A stretch of 64,000 nucleotides of DNA from Lithospermum erythrorhizon (GCA_019722365.1 JADFUC010000517.1:62001-126000), one strand, 5' to 3'; counted from the first letter of the stretch, positions 22,997 to 35,900 are shown. The notes: a model not told the origin generated them from the sequence alone. Made by a program: numbers and translations.

Positions 22997-24378
22997 GTTG
23001 CATGAAGTCCAGTTTGCACCAGATCCAATTATAACGTGTATTGGTAATTGTGGATGTATATTAATAATGGAAGTGCGTTTATTTTATTCTTGTTGAACTG
23101 TCGGCTTTAAGCGTGGATTAAAGCTAAGCGGCAAAATGAGGTCCTGGGTCAAGGGACATTGGATTCTTTAGATTCTTCGTATTTATTGACCAGTTTACAT
23201 TTATTTGAAGCCCATTTTTAATTTAAAAAATCTCGTTTAAGATCTGCTTTTATCAAGGTAAGAAGAAATATAACTGGATTAGAATTTGATAATATGAGAT
23301 GAATCTGCAGTCATTTTCAGTCAAATTCTGTATGCTCGAGATAAATCTTTTTGATCAGCACCAATTACTCTTTAACTATATTATTAAAAATTTAAAAAAT
23401 TAATATTATGAAAGTATTTTAAAAGATGAATCAAAATTAATAAATTTATATTTTTCTAAAATAAGGAATAATTAGTAATTGATGGTGGATCGATTATAAA
23501 GTTAAGCGATAATTAAAATAGAATTTAGAGAAACATAAATTTAATGCAAGAATTTGAATAGTATTAAATAAGGTACGTCGTTTAGGGATGTATGGAGTAT
23601 AATTTTGTCCATTGATGATTATCAAATAAATACATCATTTTGTTAGGGCAATATCCAAGTATTAAAACAAACAAAATGAAAGAGCTAGAGAGGAGAACCT
23701 ATTCAATTTGATCTTTGTGTACTTGGTGTTATGGGTGGATAGAAACAGAACCAAATTGTATTCGAATGAGTATTATCAAATAATAATTGTTTCATCGATT
23801 GTTCGAAATAGCATTCGATGCGAATATTGAAAATATACACATGTATAGAATATTAGGCAATATCCATTCTACTCCGTATTATTTAGAATACAGGCAATTA
23901 ATTTGGTATTATGGTTATTAATTCAATTCATTACACAATAGTTTATGTAAATTTAAATTTCTTTATTAACTTTTATTTTTCCTACAGATTGAATTACTTT
24001 TACATGAGAACTATTACTTTATTGTCTTGGTGCGTTGTAGTCAGTCCTTGTAGTAGCTTAGTTTTATCTATTTGCATGTGTTATTTGGATTTACACAATA
24101 ATTTTTGTAAATTTAAATTTCTCTTTTAACTTTTGATTTTTCTACTTTGTATTGTTTTATTTTCTCTTAAAATCAAAATATCAAAATCACAATTTATTTT
24201 ATAATTCATTTTTTTATAAAATTGATTGATCTATTTGAATAATTAATTTATTCTTGTAAAATCAATAGTTTATATTTTTGAATAAAATTTATTTATTTTT
24301 TAATATTTCATCAGTATGATAATACTCATCAATTTTTAAAATATGTTCAAATTTTTAAATTTGATGAATTGACTTTTA
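22997..24378. repeat. AT-rich intergenic DNA with one local duplication
   Basis: No gene is seen. A 58-bp block starting 'TACACAATAGTTTATGTAAA' at 23932 is repeated at about 24093 ('TACACAATAATTTTTGTAAA'), with matching T-rich continuation in both. The small ORF across the first copy is a by-product. Confidence 0.7.
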
Positions 24379-24557
24379 AAATTTTAAACTTAAATAAATA
24401 TTGTATAATATCAAAAAGGGAGGAGCCACAAGTTTGTAAGGATAACTCAAAGCTATTGTCTATCCAATTTATTGGCAAAGAAAACATTAAAAACATTTAT
24501 TATACCACTGCTTCAACATGGTACCAAATTTTAAACTTAAATAAATATTGTATAATA
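24379..24557 (+). repeat. 115-bp insert copied from KRP downstream DNA between perfect 32-bp direct repeats
   Basis: 24379-24410 and 24526-24557 are identical over 32 bases (each starts AAATTTTAAACTTAAAT). The 115 bases between them match 12612-12727 with about four differences, in the same plus-strand orientation. The insert has no terminal inverted repeats and no poly-A. The duplication is far longer than target duplications of common plant transposons (2-11 bp). Confidence 0.9.
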
Positions 24558-24794
24558 CTTTGTGAGCATTATATTTGAAAGAGTTGATTGCAAAACCAAG
24601 CATTTTGTTCTATTTTTTCATTAGTCAAGAATTTGGGCCTGGCCACCAACAAAGCCCAAAATATAATTGTAGGGAGTAACTTTATTTACTCCGTAATACT
24701 ATTCTTATTGAAATAATAATATCATGTAAGAATTTAATAAAATGGAGTCTAGTTATAAGAACATTTTATTATCCAAATACATCACAATATAAAG

Positions 24795-25018
24795 CCCCGT
24801 TTTTTAGTTGTCGTTTAGTCGAAAAAATTATTTTTAGCATAATAAATAGCATTTGATATCTTTTTAGTATTTTTTATATTTAAATTAACAACCGTCAATG
24901 ATATTGTTCAATTGATTTTTATTAAATTTTTGATGAACTTTTTTGAATTAATTTTTTATTTTCTTGTCTATATGTCTTGAATAAATTTAAGGATAAGCCC
25001 AAAAAAAGCGGAGGGAGT
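24795..25018. mobile_element. Possible Stowaway-like MITE
   Basis: The right end 'AAAAAGCGGAGGGAGTA' has the typical Stowaway terminal sequence (reverse complement TACTCCCTCCG), and a TA follows. A left end near 24795 ('CCCCGTTTTTTAG') pairs only loosely. The remaining 24558-25300 is AT-rich and empty. Confidence 0.4.
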
Positions 25019-25299
25019 ATGACATTGATGATCAAAATGAATGATTAACTTTTTTAAATAAGTGTAAATTGATGGTTTATACTTGGGTTGGTCAGGTGGT
25101 CGCGGAATATTATTCGTAATAATGAGGTCTTGAGATTAGTCTTTTGGTAACCTTTGTTTATGTATGTAATTTATCCATGTATTTTCCATCATTATGAAAA
25201 AATTGAGAGTTTAATGTTTGTTTTTATAAAGTCGACTATTAAAATTCAAAATTGACCATATTTTTAGAGTGGAAAAAAATTATATTAAAAATGAATATA

Positions 25300-28200
25300 A
25301 TTTAAATGCATCTTGCTACTTTCGGGTTCGCCGTGGTCCCAAAACTAAAGGACCCGGCCTTGAAGTAGTTAACTTTTATTTGTGGCTAATAGGTAGGAGT
25401 GGTAGGTAGATATATTTTATTCATATTGGAACAAAATAATTGTTGGTTAGATATATTATGAACAAATATTGTTGGTGTTGTGTGGTTATATTATAAGTTC
25501 TAGCTTAATAGATATAGATAACCCGATAAAGTCATTAGAGACAATACAGCACAGCCGAGGACACGCACTTCGGGCAACTTTGAGATCCTTTATTGGTGTT
25601 ATCATCGACAACTAGCTTCTTCATGACTTTAGATTGTGATTGTACTGATTTCTATATTACATGTTGTGCATTGTGACCCATGCGCGTGCGGAAGCAAGTC
25701 GTTCACAACTCTATTTATCAGTTCATGTTAATCCAACCAATGCGATAGTGGAATGCTTGGTTAGTTCGTTTAAGCGGTAAACTTTAATCACTTTCATTGC
25801 TCTTCTTTCCCATTAGATAACTTTCCAATGTGGGAGGAGGAAGTTGTCTTCTTTGGAAAGATTCTTCATCTTGCTATTAAATGCTTCCCTTTTGAATGCA
25901 TTATCACTATAAAGGGTAACTTCGACTTGTTGAGCTCATTCAGCCCAGAGTCGTATGAATTCGGGAAGATTCAATTAAATCTCTGATTCATTGATAGAGG
26001 AACTGCATGCTTGTGATCTACTTGGAGGTGGCTTTGTTGTTCTCTGCTATTATTAGAATGTCTTCTAATACCTAATTTGTATATGTTGTGTAAAACTCAC
26101 TTGACCTTCTTGTTTATCTGAGAATCGGTATAATGAAGTCAAGCGGATTTACAATCTTTCATTAACTTATGTATATGTCAATTGTTGTGGAATCGGATGA
26201 AGTCAAAAAGTGTCTGATTAAGTTAATTTATCTAGCACATGAATCGCCTTGAAGCTTGGACAAATTTTGCTTATCGATCGAAGCGTAAACATATTGAAAA
26301 TTTATCCCCATTGAGAATCACCTTGGTTTTAATACGCATTCTATTTATCGATCAGCAGTACAATAGCATGGACATTTCCATTTAACTAATCATTGTACTT
26401 TCAGCATCTATTTATTTGTTGATAATCTTAGTGTCTCGGAACAGACATGTTGATCTCCAAATCTATATTTGGTCTATTCAACTTGTCCTTGGATCTCATA
26501 ATCATCATTTTTTGTTGTTCGTAGTTTGGATCTTTAAAGCATCCTTATTTTAAAGTAAGGATTACTATTGTAATAACAACAAATTCGAGGTTCATCTTAT
26601 TCTTCGTCAGCGGTTGACGGATGAAGTTCATAAGACTTTGAACATGATAATCATGGAATAATTCCATATCACATTTTTCATGTGATTGTCTAGATATTGA
26701 TTGGTTGAGTTATACATATTTGTCGATTATTATTAGAAACTATTTGAGTTAGATATGTATTGTGAGTTTTACTGGGTGAATCTGGTTCATCCAATGTATG
26801 TGTATTTCTTTAACAACTTTAAAGATTATTAAATGTTTGAACAAACCTACTCTCAATCATTTAAACTATTTAAATGTTGTTTCTGCATTTCTAAAATGCA
26901 GTAGTAAATATATACATTTATATTTTACTAATTTATTGTACTATCAATATTAGAGAGTGTGTTTGTTGTTAATTTCTCATGTCTTTATTTGGATTAACCA
27001 AGCCCATGTTGCTTTTTAATATTTAATTTTAAGCTAATGAAAGATTGGGAGATTATGAGTTTTAAATGTGCATTCACTGTTTTAATATATTCAAAATATA
27101 TGATTCTGCAAGATTCCGTCTTTACGATCTTTAGTAATGTGATTATACTTTTACAATTCATATGATATTGAGAGATGAGGTTTCAAGTTACTTTACTTGA
27201 AATCTTATGAGCATGTATATTATGATAATTCATGTTGGTCTAACTAACATAATGGAGATATTATTATCGTTTGTAACTTTTATGTAAAGATTAATAGACA
27301 ACGAACCGAATTAATCTCAAATCATAAAAGAAAACATCCATGTTCAAAACATAAACGAAAAACATTCACGATGTCCGAAACGAGGGAAGCTAAGCGGAAG
27401 CAATCGTGTAATGAAAGCAGTAGTCTAAAACAAAAGCGATAAATAAGGCGGGTCTACGGTGTGGTCTCGCCATCAGGTGGTGCTATATCAGCTGATGCTT
27501 ACACTCGACTGTGATCGAGAAAAAGTGTCGTGCCCGATTAATGTCAGGCTTACGCAATCATTGCTCGAGAAATGGAAACTATCTCGAAGTATTAATATGA
27601 CTATACCTCTAAAACGGATCAGTGATAGTATCACGTCCTAATCGGTGGAAAAGTCCTCTTGCTTGCTTCCTTGACGACGAAGTAGTCGAAGTAGCCATTC
27701 ACTTTGTCTCTTTTTCCGCTGCTGCTTTAGGTTGTACTAAGCTGTTTGAAAATCGCGAGGGGGCGTCTGCTAGATCCCTCGTATACCATCTCGCCAGAGC
27801 ACATCCAATAGATTCTTCATCTGCATGCTCACATTTATATCCAATAACGAGTTGGTCGCATTACAAAGGATATATAGCATGATAGTGTCTAGGGCTAACC
27901 GAGAGATATGGAGATTCTAAATTGCTGGTCATTTCTGTCCGTGCAAATGCCTAAATGTGACCACTCGACTTTAGCGACTAAGGTGCAGGCATTTCTTCCT
28001 TTCATCTTTCGGCCTGCGTGAAGAGAGAATCTCGGCTTCGGTATAGGCCAAATCGCTCTTACGCCGTGACACTTAACCTTGATGTAATATGAAACTGCGT
28101 TGGTGTTGCGTCAGGTTAGAATGCGATGCATGGCATGCCGGAACTTTCGAGGCTCATCAGCACATTTACTTTCATTAAACTGAACCCTCCTCAAAATATC

Positions 28201-28700
28201 GACCATATATGAAAGTTATGGTCATTCGTATCTATCTTTCCATCGGATGAAATGGGGATTCATGAGCTTCTGATAGAAAGTACATAAGGAACGACTTAAT
28301 CTATATGTCATAATATATTCTATAATCGATGATAGAGATTATTATACTAGTTTCTGATCCCAGCTAACACCTGAAAGTTGCGAGGAGAACTTTATCACGA
28401 CCCCTGTGGAATGAGCTTGCGTAGCATTTTCGTTTTTGAAACATAATGGCGTGCCATCAGCGGCTATTACATTCATCGTAATCTTGAGATTATGAAAAAT
28501 TCAACAGATTGTGACAATCTCGTATCCAACGGGCCCGTGTGCATTGGAAATCACCGTTACATCGGACAGCGAGCGGAGTCGGTGAAAAACATAAGCTTTG
28601 GTTACAGGAGAACAAAAACTTAGATATAAATGAATGGCGTCAGATATGACAAGTCCTTTTTAAAGTGATCTTATTCGACTTTACATTTTAATGACATTAA
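25300..28700 (-). mobile_element. Probable retrotransposon debris, family not identified
   Basis: Base composition and small broken ORFs (for example 27459-27882) resemble old LTR-element DNA rather than host genes. Near 25820-25860 a 'TTTCCAATGTGGGAGGAGGAAGT' type purine block, of the kind found next to plant LTRs, is present. I could not assign conserved gag or pol motifs on either strand. The call is inference from texture and should be treated as weak. Confidence 0.3.
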
Positions 28701-30300
28701 TTGCTTATTTATCAGGTGGAATTTATTATATTTTATTAATTCTTATGACCATGTCAGGTGTATCAATCAAACAAGCTAAAAGAATACACACATGAGTCTT
28801 AAGTAAAATATAATACTTTATTGAAGTTGTGATATAATTATTAGTGAAAAATATTTTTGACTTTTAGTTTCATAAATTATTTTCATGTTGACCAATCCTT
28901 TAAGGTGGATTAATATTTAAAATGAATTATAACTTTATTACAATTAATTAATTTAAGTTATATTGTATTTCTATTAAATGCAAGACTAAACCGCCTTAAC
29001 TAAATATTATTTATAGGTCATATTATCTATATAATATAATAATATATCCGCAGGTCACGTGGCGTTAAATCATATAGAATTATTATACTATGCGTGATAA
29101 AAATATCAATGATATATTCAAAACATACATGACATGGATGAAGCAATAAATAAACGCTGTTGCATGTATCAAGAATAATCATCAAATGAAATAAACTATT
29201 TAATTTGTTGGCATAAGATTAAGCTAATCTAATCACAGTCTTCGTTTAATATCTAATATTAAATTTATCTAACATTTTTTAAAAAATACTCAATTTACAC
29301 TACGATGATTAATTCTTAAATATGTCATAAATTGAAACTCTACTTATCGAATAATTTAAGTCTCGTCCCTAATTAAATCTAATTAGAGCTCTCGTTATTA
29401 AATCTGTCAATTAGAATTTAATTGGCCTAAATACTTTAGCCTTAGTGATTAAAACAATTAGTTTAATCCCCATCTAATTAGAACTAACATTAATGTGATT
29501 AAAATAATTGATTAAATTAATTAACTAGAGAAAATAAATTAATTGATGTTTGACCATCCAATTTCGATAAAAGCTCAATCGAAATTGAAGCTTCGTCAGC
29601 AAAATTCAATCGATACATTTAATAAATAAAATGGACCAGAATCAACAAGCCCAAACCCACAAGGCCCATCGGTCGGCCGGTCAAAAAGCAAGTCAACCCG
29701 GCTGGGCCCAATGTCGAGAAAGCCGATTGGATGATGTGTTCGCGTGGCATGACACGTGGCCTTATGAATTAACTAGCATGTGGCCTCACAGCGTGGCGGA
29801 CACGTATCGGGCAGCGTGTCTACGTGGCAGTACCTTGTGTCTCCTCACTCTCCAGTCGTGTGTGACCGAATTGAATTGACAGTCGTCTTTGCGAATTTGA
29901 CCCTGGTCGACGAGTTTGGTCAACGGTTTACTCGGTCAGCAGTCGGCTTCCGGTTGACTTTTCAACTGATGGCGTCCTTTGCCCCGGACGTCGACCTAAT
30001 CGACTTGTATCTTTTACGTAGTCACGATTGAGAACAAAATCGATGGTTTTTACTCATTTGAATTAATAAACTAATATAAAAAATTAATTCGAGAAAAATC
30101 CGAAAAAATTCTTAAAATCGAGTATTATTTGAAGTTTTCACATTAAAGATTTCAAAAATTTATTAACTTTTAATCATATTTAATTATTTTATCAATATAA
30201 TTGATAAACAAGGAGTAAAAACATCATAAAACCAAATTAAACATGCAAAAGCAGGTCCAAAAATTTGCAAACGTTTTCATGCATGTTTACATAATTATAT
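28700..30300 (-). mobile_element. Interior of a minus-strand LTR element with a GC-rich island
   Basis: This stretch lies on the internal side of the minus-strand LTR at 30300-31230. Most is AT-rich, but 29640-30010 is notably GC-richer. There it contains repeated CACGTGGC-like and CGTGGC motifs (29753, 29785, 29796, 29823) and many TTGAC/GTCAA words (29691, 29900-29960). Two overlapping ORFs here have no recognisable product. Confidence 0.4.
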
Positions 30301-31230
30301 CCGGCGTAACCTTGGCTCTGAGGGACGAAATGAGGTTTTCTTAATCATGACATAAGTTTTTAAAACATGGATCTGCAATCACCGAGAATCACTGCAGTTG
30401 TACAAAAATAATAAAAAGAAAGTGGCTCTGAGTGTGTACGCTTTTAGTCGTCCAATCGATGAAGGTTGGTAGCGAGGTGAATTAACTACAATGCCCAAAT
30501 AGAGTGTCTCTAAGATTGTCCTTGTGGAAATAAATTGTTGAGCCCCCGAATGCATCTACTTTAGAGCGATTAAAGTATAAACTATGAACAAAAGATGGAA
30601 GAAAAACCTTGAGAATTTTCGGCTCTATGTTGTTTTTCTTCCTGGGAATTTTCGGCTCTATGGGGTTTGGACGGAGAGAGTTTTTGATTTCTTGTAAATC
30701 AAAATATGAGCATTAGTTGTTATTGTGTTTGATCATACCACTTAAATAGGCAAAACACTTTAGAATTTCAAGGAGACAAAATCCTTATCAAACTCGACTA
30801 CATTCCATCGTACATAGACCGATCACCACTCGGTCGAGCCGAGTTGAGCTCGAGTTTTATGGCTCATTTTTAAAATAGAATGTTTCGCTTCATTCACAGC
30901 TTTATCTTCAAAGAGAGATGTTTATAATACATTGAGTTAAAAGTAGTTCGGTTTATCGTATGTTGTGACCTCTTGGGGCAATTGTGAGAGTAATATATTA
31001 AATATTATTAGCAGAATATTATATTTAATATATGAATTCTGACGGAGGCTACAGTAGCGAATTGTAACTTTCGTGTCAATACGGTTATTTCTAAATACTA
31101 ATTGTCTAAATAATTAGTATATATTGAACTTATATATATATAAATATAACTTGAATGATTAAATCGATTGTACAATTTAAATTGTTCAACGGGACATTTT
31201 TATGAGATCTAATTTCTCATATTTCTAACA
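30300..31230 (-). mobile_element. LTR, minus orientation
   Basis: Read on the minus strand it starts TGTTAGAAATATGAGAAATT at 31230 and runs toward 30300. At 30610-30670 the phrase 'GAATTTTCGGCTCTATG' occurs twice about 35 bases apart. Its first 25 bases are repeated in plus orientation at 31322, so two LTR heads face each other. Confidence 0.55.
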
Positions 31231-31350
31231 ATAATTACGAACTAAGCAACGTTAAAAACCAACTCTTGGCGATAGGGGCATAGCTGCATTAATCATATAT
31301 TAAGATGATGTCGGTTAATATTGTTGGAAATATGAGAAATTAGGTCCTTT
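31201..31350. repeat. Inverted pair of LTR heads
   Basis: 31206-31232 and 31320-31345 are inverted copies of a 25-27-base LTR start (TGTT(A/G)GAAATATGAGAAATT) about 90 bases apart. Just downstream, a 'CATATATTAAGAT' word is repeated four times at 31295-31450. Confidence 0.8.
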
Positions 31351-32200
31351 CATAATTTATATTAAGATGGTTTACTAGGGCCTTCATAAAGCTTAAGTCA
31401 TATATTAAGATAGTTTCTTGAGATCATTGCATGTCATATATTAAGATAATGCATTAATGTGTCTAATATATTCTTATTGTCGATTGATGCTTGAAGATTA
31501 GACATGCTTGATAAAAGCTGAACTAATAATATGTATTATAACTACCGAGGGTTTAAAGTGGCTTGTGAAGTAAGCGTTAGGGTTTAAATGGAACTATATG
31601 AAAATATTTGGGCAATTTCAATTGTGAAAGTGACCTGAGTTCGTATAATGGGTAGGAGATAGGGGTTTTAAAATCTTCGCTTTGTAGGAATAATTACAGA
31701 ATATTATACGTCTTTTATTTTAGGGATAAGAAGTGAGGAGTATTCACAGAGCATGCTTGACACCTGGTCGACTAAGTAGAGGAGGTGGAAGAATTTTGCT
31801 TAACTTTCTCGGCTAAAAGCTAGAAGTAGGGATTTTTGATCTTTTTTATATAAATGGAGGAAAAAATTTCTTCAATTAGATTCTTGACTTTTTTGAGTTA
31901 AGAAGAATCCCTCCTATAACCCTCTCAATAATTAGACAACTCTCCCCTCATGGGAATAAATAGTTTTCTTTTTCTTTGTTGTTTCGTTTCCCTTTGTCGT
32001 TAGTAAAGCAGCGGATGAGTTCGGGTTAATTTGCTTGATGTGGATACTTGGAATGCACTTACTTTGGTATGTAAAATTAGTTTTCATTATAATTAAAATA
32101 TTCGGAAGAAATGTAACTTGTAGTCATTTATTGTTTTTGTATATCCCTAAAGTAATGTCAGGATTAATGTCCCACAGATTAGTTTAGAAGCTAGTGAGAT
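31322..32200 (+). mobile_element. LTR, plus orientation, with TATA-like promoter
   Basis: Starts TGTTGGAAATATGAGAAATT. A TATA-like box 'TATATAAATGGAGG' lies at about 31848-31861, followed by a plausible transcribed leader, as in an LTR U3-R region. The 3' boundary and any matching internal sequence are not visible before the next gene. Confidence 0.5.
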
Positions 32201-32355
32201 ATGAATATGAAACACCCGATAGTGACCTCGAGTTCGGGAGTTGCATGATTACAATTATTTAAATAATCTTTAAAATATTTTTGCTAGAGTATGAAGCGGT
32301 TGCATGTTTAATTGTAATTAATGGTATTTTAGTTCCTATAGAAGAGTTCCGTTAA

Positions 32356-32460
32356 GGCTTAATTCCATTTGCCCCCTCTGAACTATCATCATCATTTTGC
32401 CCCTTAAACTTTCTATTTTTTCAAATTACTCCTACCATCTATTTTTCTGTTAAATTACAC
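32356..32460. mobile_element. Terminal fragment of the MULE-like family also seen at 45.8 kb
   Basis: The sequence starting GGCTTAATTCCATTTGCCCC closely matches the left terminus at 45809 (GGCTTAATTTCATCTGACCC). No partner end was found before the sterol glucosyltransferase gene. It lies about 600 bases upstream of that gene's start codon, so it may be part of its promoter. Confidence 0.5.
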
Positions 32461-32949
32461 TGATGTCTTTCTTCTTTACTTAATATTGATAGCCAAATTT
32501 GTTATCAATGGTCTGTAACTTTAAAGATTGAAGGTGTTGATTGATGAATGGGGAAAAATAGGTCGTTTGTTATTTAGTTTTTCATTTTATTAAAAAATTG
32601 ACCGATTGTAATGATAACTTTATAATGTAGGTTCGTTTCCTAATAAAAATATTGTTATATTGAGTTGGATAAGTGATAACTATAGGTGAGCACATGAGGA
32701 TGGTTAAAATTTCATGATTTATCTCACATTGGACACCCCGCGAGAACGTGCCCCTATCTTTTGGCTATACTGTATATATCCCCAAGGAATATCTCCTTTA
32801 CAGCCTTTTTTTCACACTCCAATCATTCAAACTTGTCCAACTTTCGGATCAGTTTTTTTTAATCCCAAAATTTGAGAAGATTCGAATTCGAGACCTCATC
32901 ATTACGAGTAATATAACTCGAACGAACTAAGGATATTTGAGTTGTTGCT

Positions 32950-35900
32950 ATGGCGGATTCGACAACGATGAAGAATTCTTCATCGAGTTCAGGAGAAGTA
33001 TCGGTGGAAATTAACAGCAAAAGTGAGGGAAAAGATGGAGAATTCAAGGAGGATTCTAAAGGTGTTTCTTCTAATGGTGATGATAATTGCTCAGGTTTGT
33101 TAATTTCGAGAATTAAGTACAAGTGCTACTCGTTTCAATTCATTTTAGTTGACGTTTTCGTTTTTTCCATGTCGAGCTTTGAAGCATCAATTAATATCAA
33201 ATAATATTTATTCCTTGTTCAAATAAAGGTGCTTCTTCAAATGGTGATGGTGATGATAATTACTCAGGTTTGTTAATTTGGAGGATTAAGTTGTATAAGT
33301 AGTATTTTGTGTTAGGAGATGTTTTTGGTAATTATTGTGTATATGTATAAGTTCGATTGGATATATGTCGATTTGGAGGACTAAGTAGTGACCGTTTTGA
33401 TTCATTTTAATTGATGTTTTCTCATTTAGAGTGGTAAACATAAATTACTCAGGTTTGTTAATTTGGAGGATTAAGTTGTATAAGTAGTAGTATTGATGCA
33501 GTGATTTGATTTAGGAAATGTTTTTTTTACTAATTGTATGTATTAGTTTGATTAGATGTATGTCAATTTGGAGGAAATGTTAAGGAGGAGTTGCTCAGCT
33601 TTGTTAATTTGGATAATTAAGTAGAACTTGTAGTCCTCGTAATTCATTTTGGTTGACGTTTTCGTTTTTTCGTGTCACGGTTTGAACATCGGTTAGTTTT
33701 TATTACTTATTCGAATAAGTATGAAATTAATATAATTGGATTTGTTTTTTAAATTATTTTCATTATAAGGAGTATTACTATTCTAATTTTTCGTAATAAT
33801 AACTAAAAGTAAGATGGTTAAAGATTGATATGAAAAAACGAACACCTGAATTAGAATGAATTGGAGGTAGTTGTATTTTGAGTTTGGAGATGTTTTTGGT
33901 ACTGATTGTGTATGTGCATAAGTTTCATCGGATATATGTGATTTGGTGGATTATGAAGTAGAAGTAGTAGTATTTTGGTTAGGAGATGTTTTTTTGGTAC
34001 TAATTGTGTATATGTGTAAGAATTAGATATATGCCAATTTGGAGGATTAAGTAGAAGTTGTAGTTTGTAAGTTTATTGAAGCAGTCTCTCCATTTCAAAA
34101 TGATCGTCTAGTTTGATTTTCAATTGTCAAAATTAACAAACTTTGGAGTCTTGATTTATACATATAACTTTGGTTTGAATAAAAACAATCATGTTAATGT
34201 TAGAGTGCATTAAAAACACAACCATTTGATATTTTTATTACCAATTATACAATATATATATACAAAAATTATTGATTTTTCAAAATGTAAAAAGTCAACC
34301 AGACAAAATTGAAATGGACTCTCTTTTGGAAATGAAGGGAGTATTAGTCTGGAACTTTGTTGAAGTACGAATTTAGCTTGAAGTAATTTTGATGGAAGTG
34401 ATTTGAATTAGTAGATGATTTTTGTTCTAGTTGTGTGTATGCATAAGTTTGATTAGATATATGTGAGTTTCAAGAATTAAGTTGTACTCATTCCAATTCA
34501 TTGTAGTTTTCCTTTTGGCATTTCGAGTGGTAATCATAAGTTTGTTGAAGTATGAATTTCTCTTGTCGTAATTTTGTTGAAGTGCTTTCAGTTAGGAGAT
34601 GTTTCTGCTACTAATTGGGCAAATGCATCAGTTTGGTTAGTTAGATGAGAATTTAGATAGTTGTAGTTTGAAAGCTTATTGATGTATAAATTTAGCTTGA
34701 AATGATTTGATGGCGTGATTCGAGTTAGGAGACATTTCTGCTTGTAATTGTGCCTATGCACCAGTTTGATTAGATATATGTGAATTTAAAGAATTAAGTA
34801 GTAGTAGTAGTTTGAAAGTTTATTGAAGTAGAAAAAATAGCTTCAACTAATATGGTGTGGTGGCGTGAGTTTTTTGAACTAGTTGGATGTTTGCACCAGT
34901 TTGATGAGATAGATGAGAATTGGAGAATCTAAGTAGTAGTAGTTTGAAAATTTATGCAAGTATCAATATTGATTGAATTAATTTGGTAGTGTGCTTTAAT
35001 TTTGCAGAGGTGTCTGCTAATAATTGTGTATGCATCAGTTTGATTTTAAAACGGGGTCACTACTTGAAATTATTGGAGTAAACCCTCATTGATAAATTAG
35101 AGGATTTTGGAATGATTGTCGATGCTTCCCTAAAAATAAGTTGATTCATCATGTATGATTGTTCAATCCTTGTCCTATGAGTTGCTCTCAATAAAAAGTG
35201 GTACATGGAAGGTATTAGAGAACAATATTCCACATGGGTAAACATAATGGTTACAAAAGGATTTTTTAGGCCATGAGCTATTTTTCTTTTTGGCGTTCTA
35301 TTTTGAGTCTAACTTTATAATTTTAATAGGTATTATCTATTATTGAGTCATGAACCACGGAACTGAAGGAACTCTTACTAATTTCGTGTTTTAGGATTCA
35401 GCTATTCATTATAGATACCACACTAATGTGTTCATATTTATCAACCTATCAATCAAAATTATGCTATGTACACTGCTTTCAAGTCAATGGTTTCAGGATC
35501 TTGAAATTTGTTGTTGGTGTGTCAGGGACCACTGGCTCGAATCTTACTAGAGTGAATACGATGCCGTCAGAGATCTCAAATTCTGATAAAAAAAAGGCAT
35601 TGCATAATAATATTAGTCTTGGAAGGTCAAAAACAGAGAAGCAGAGACAGAAAAATATACGTGCTCATGAGACTGCGCAAATTTTTAGTGACAAAATTTC
35701 CGATCAGCAGAAGGTAAAGTTCGAGATGTTTTCATGTATATTCAATATGATTAGATACATTAGAAATTTAGGCAGGACAAACAGTTTTCTCAAAGTTTAA
35801 CACTTGCAATATATTTTATAGCATCATGCATGGGCTTTACTGCTGGTACTAGGTAGTGCCTTTATTTCTACATAATAGAGCATATAGTGATTTTAACAAA

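Larger units (their letters stand above)
33082..35045 (+). repeat. Degenerate tandem repeats in glucosyltransferase intron 1, including exon 1 donor copies
   Basis: 'CTCAGGTTTGTTAATTT' plus 'GGATTAAGT' occurs at the real exon 1 donor (33089) and again at about 33262, 33449 and (changed to CTCAGCTTTG) 33597. From 33300 to 35045 a second set of words recurs about every 150-200 bases: 'TTAGGAGATGTTT', 'TACTAATTGTGTAT', 'AAGTTTGATTAGATATATG', 'GGATTAAGTAG' and 'GTAGTTTGAAAG'. The 2.4-kb intron thus appears built from eight or more decayed copies of one unit, interrupted by a MITE at 34083-34344. Confidence 0.8.

Noticed and set aside
27459..27882. Two overlapping plus-strand ORFs of 60 and 86 codons
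   Set aside because: No recognisable family, no splice-linked neighbours, and they lie in retroelement-like debris.
29631..30031. Two overlapping ORFs of 82-83 codons
   Set aside because: They arise in a GC-richer island with few stop codons. Neither resembles a protein, and they conflict in frame.
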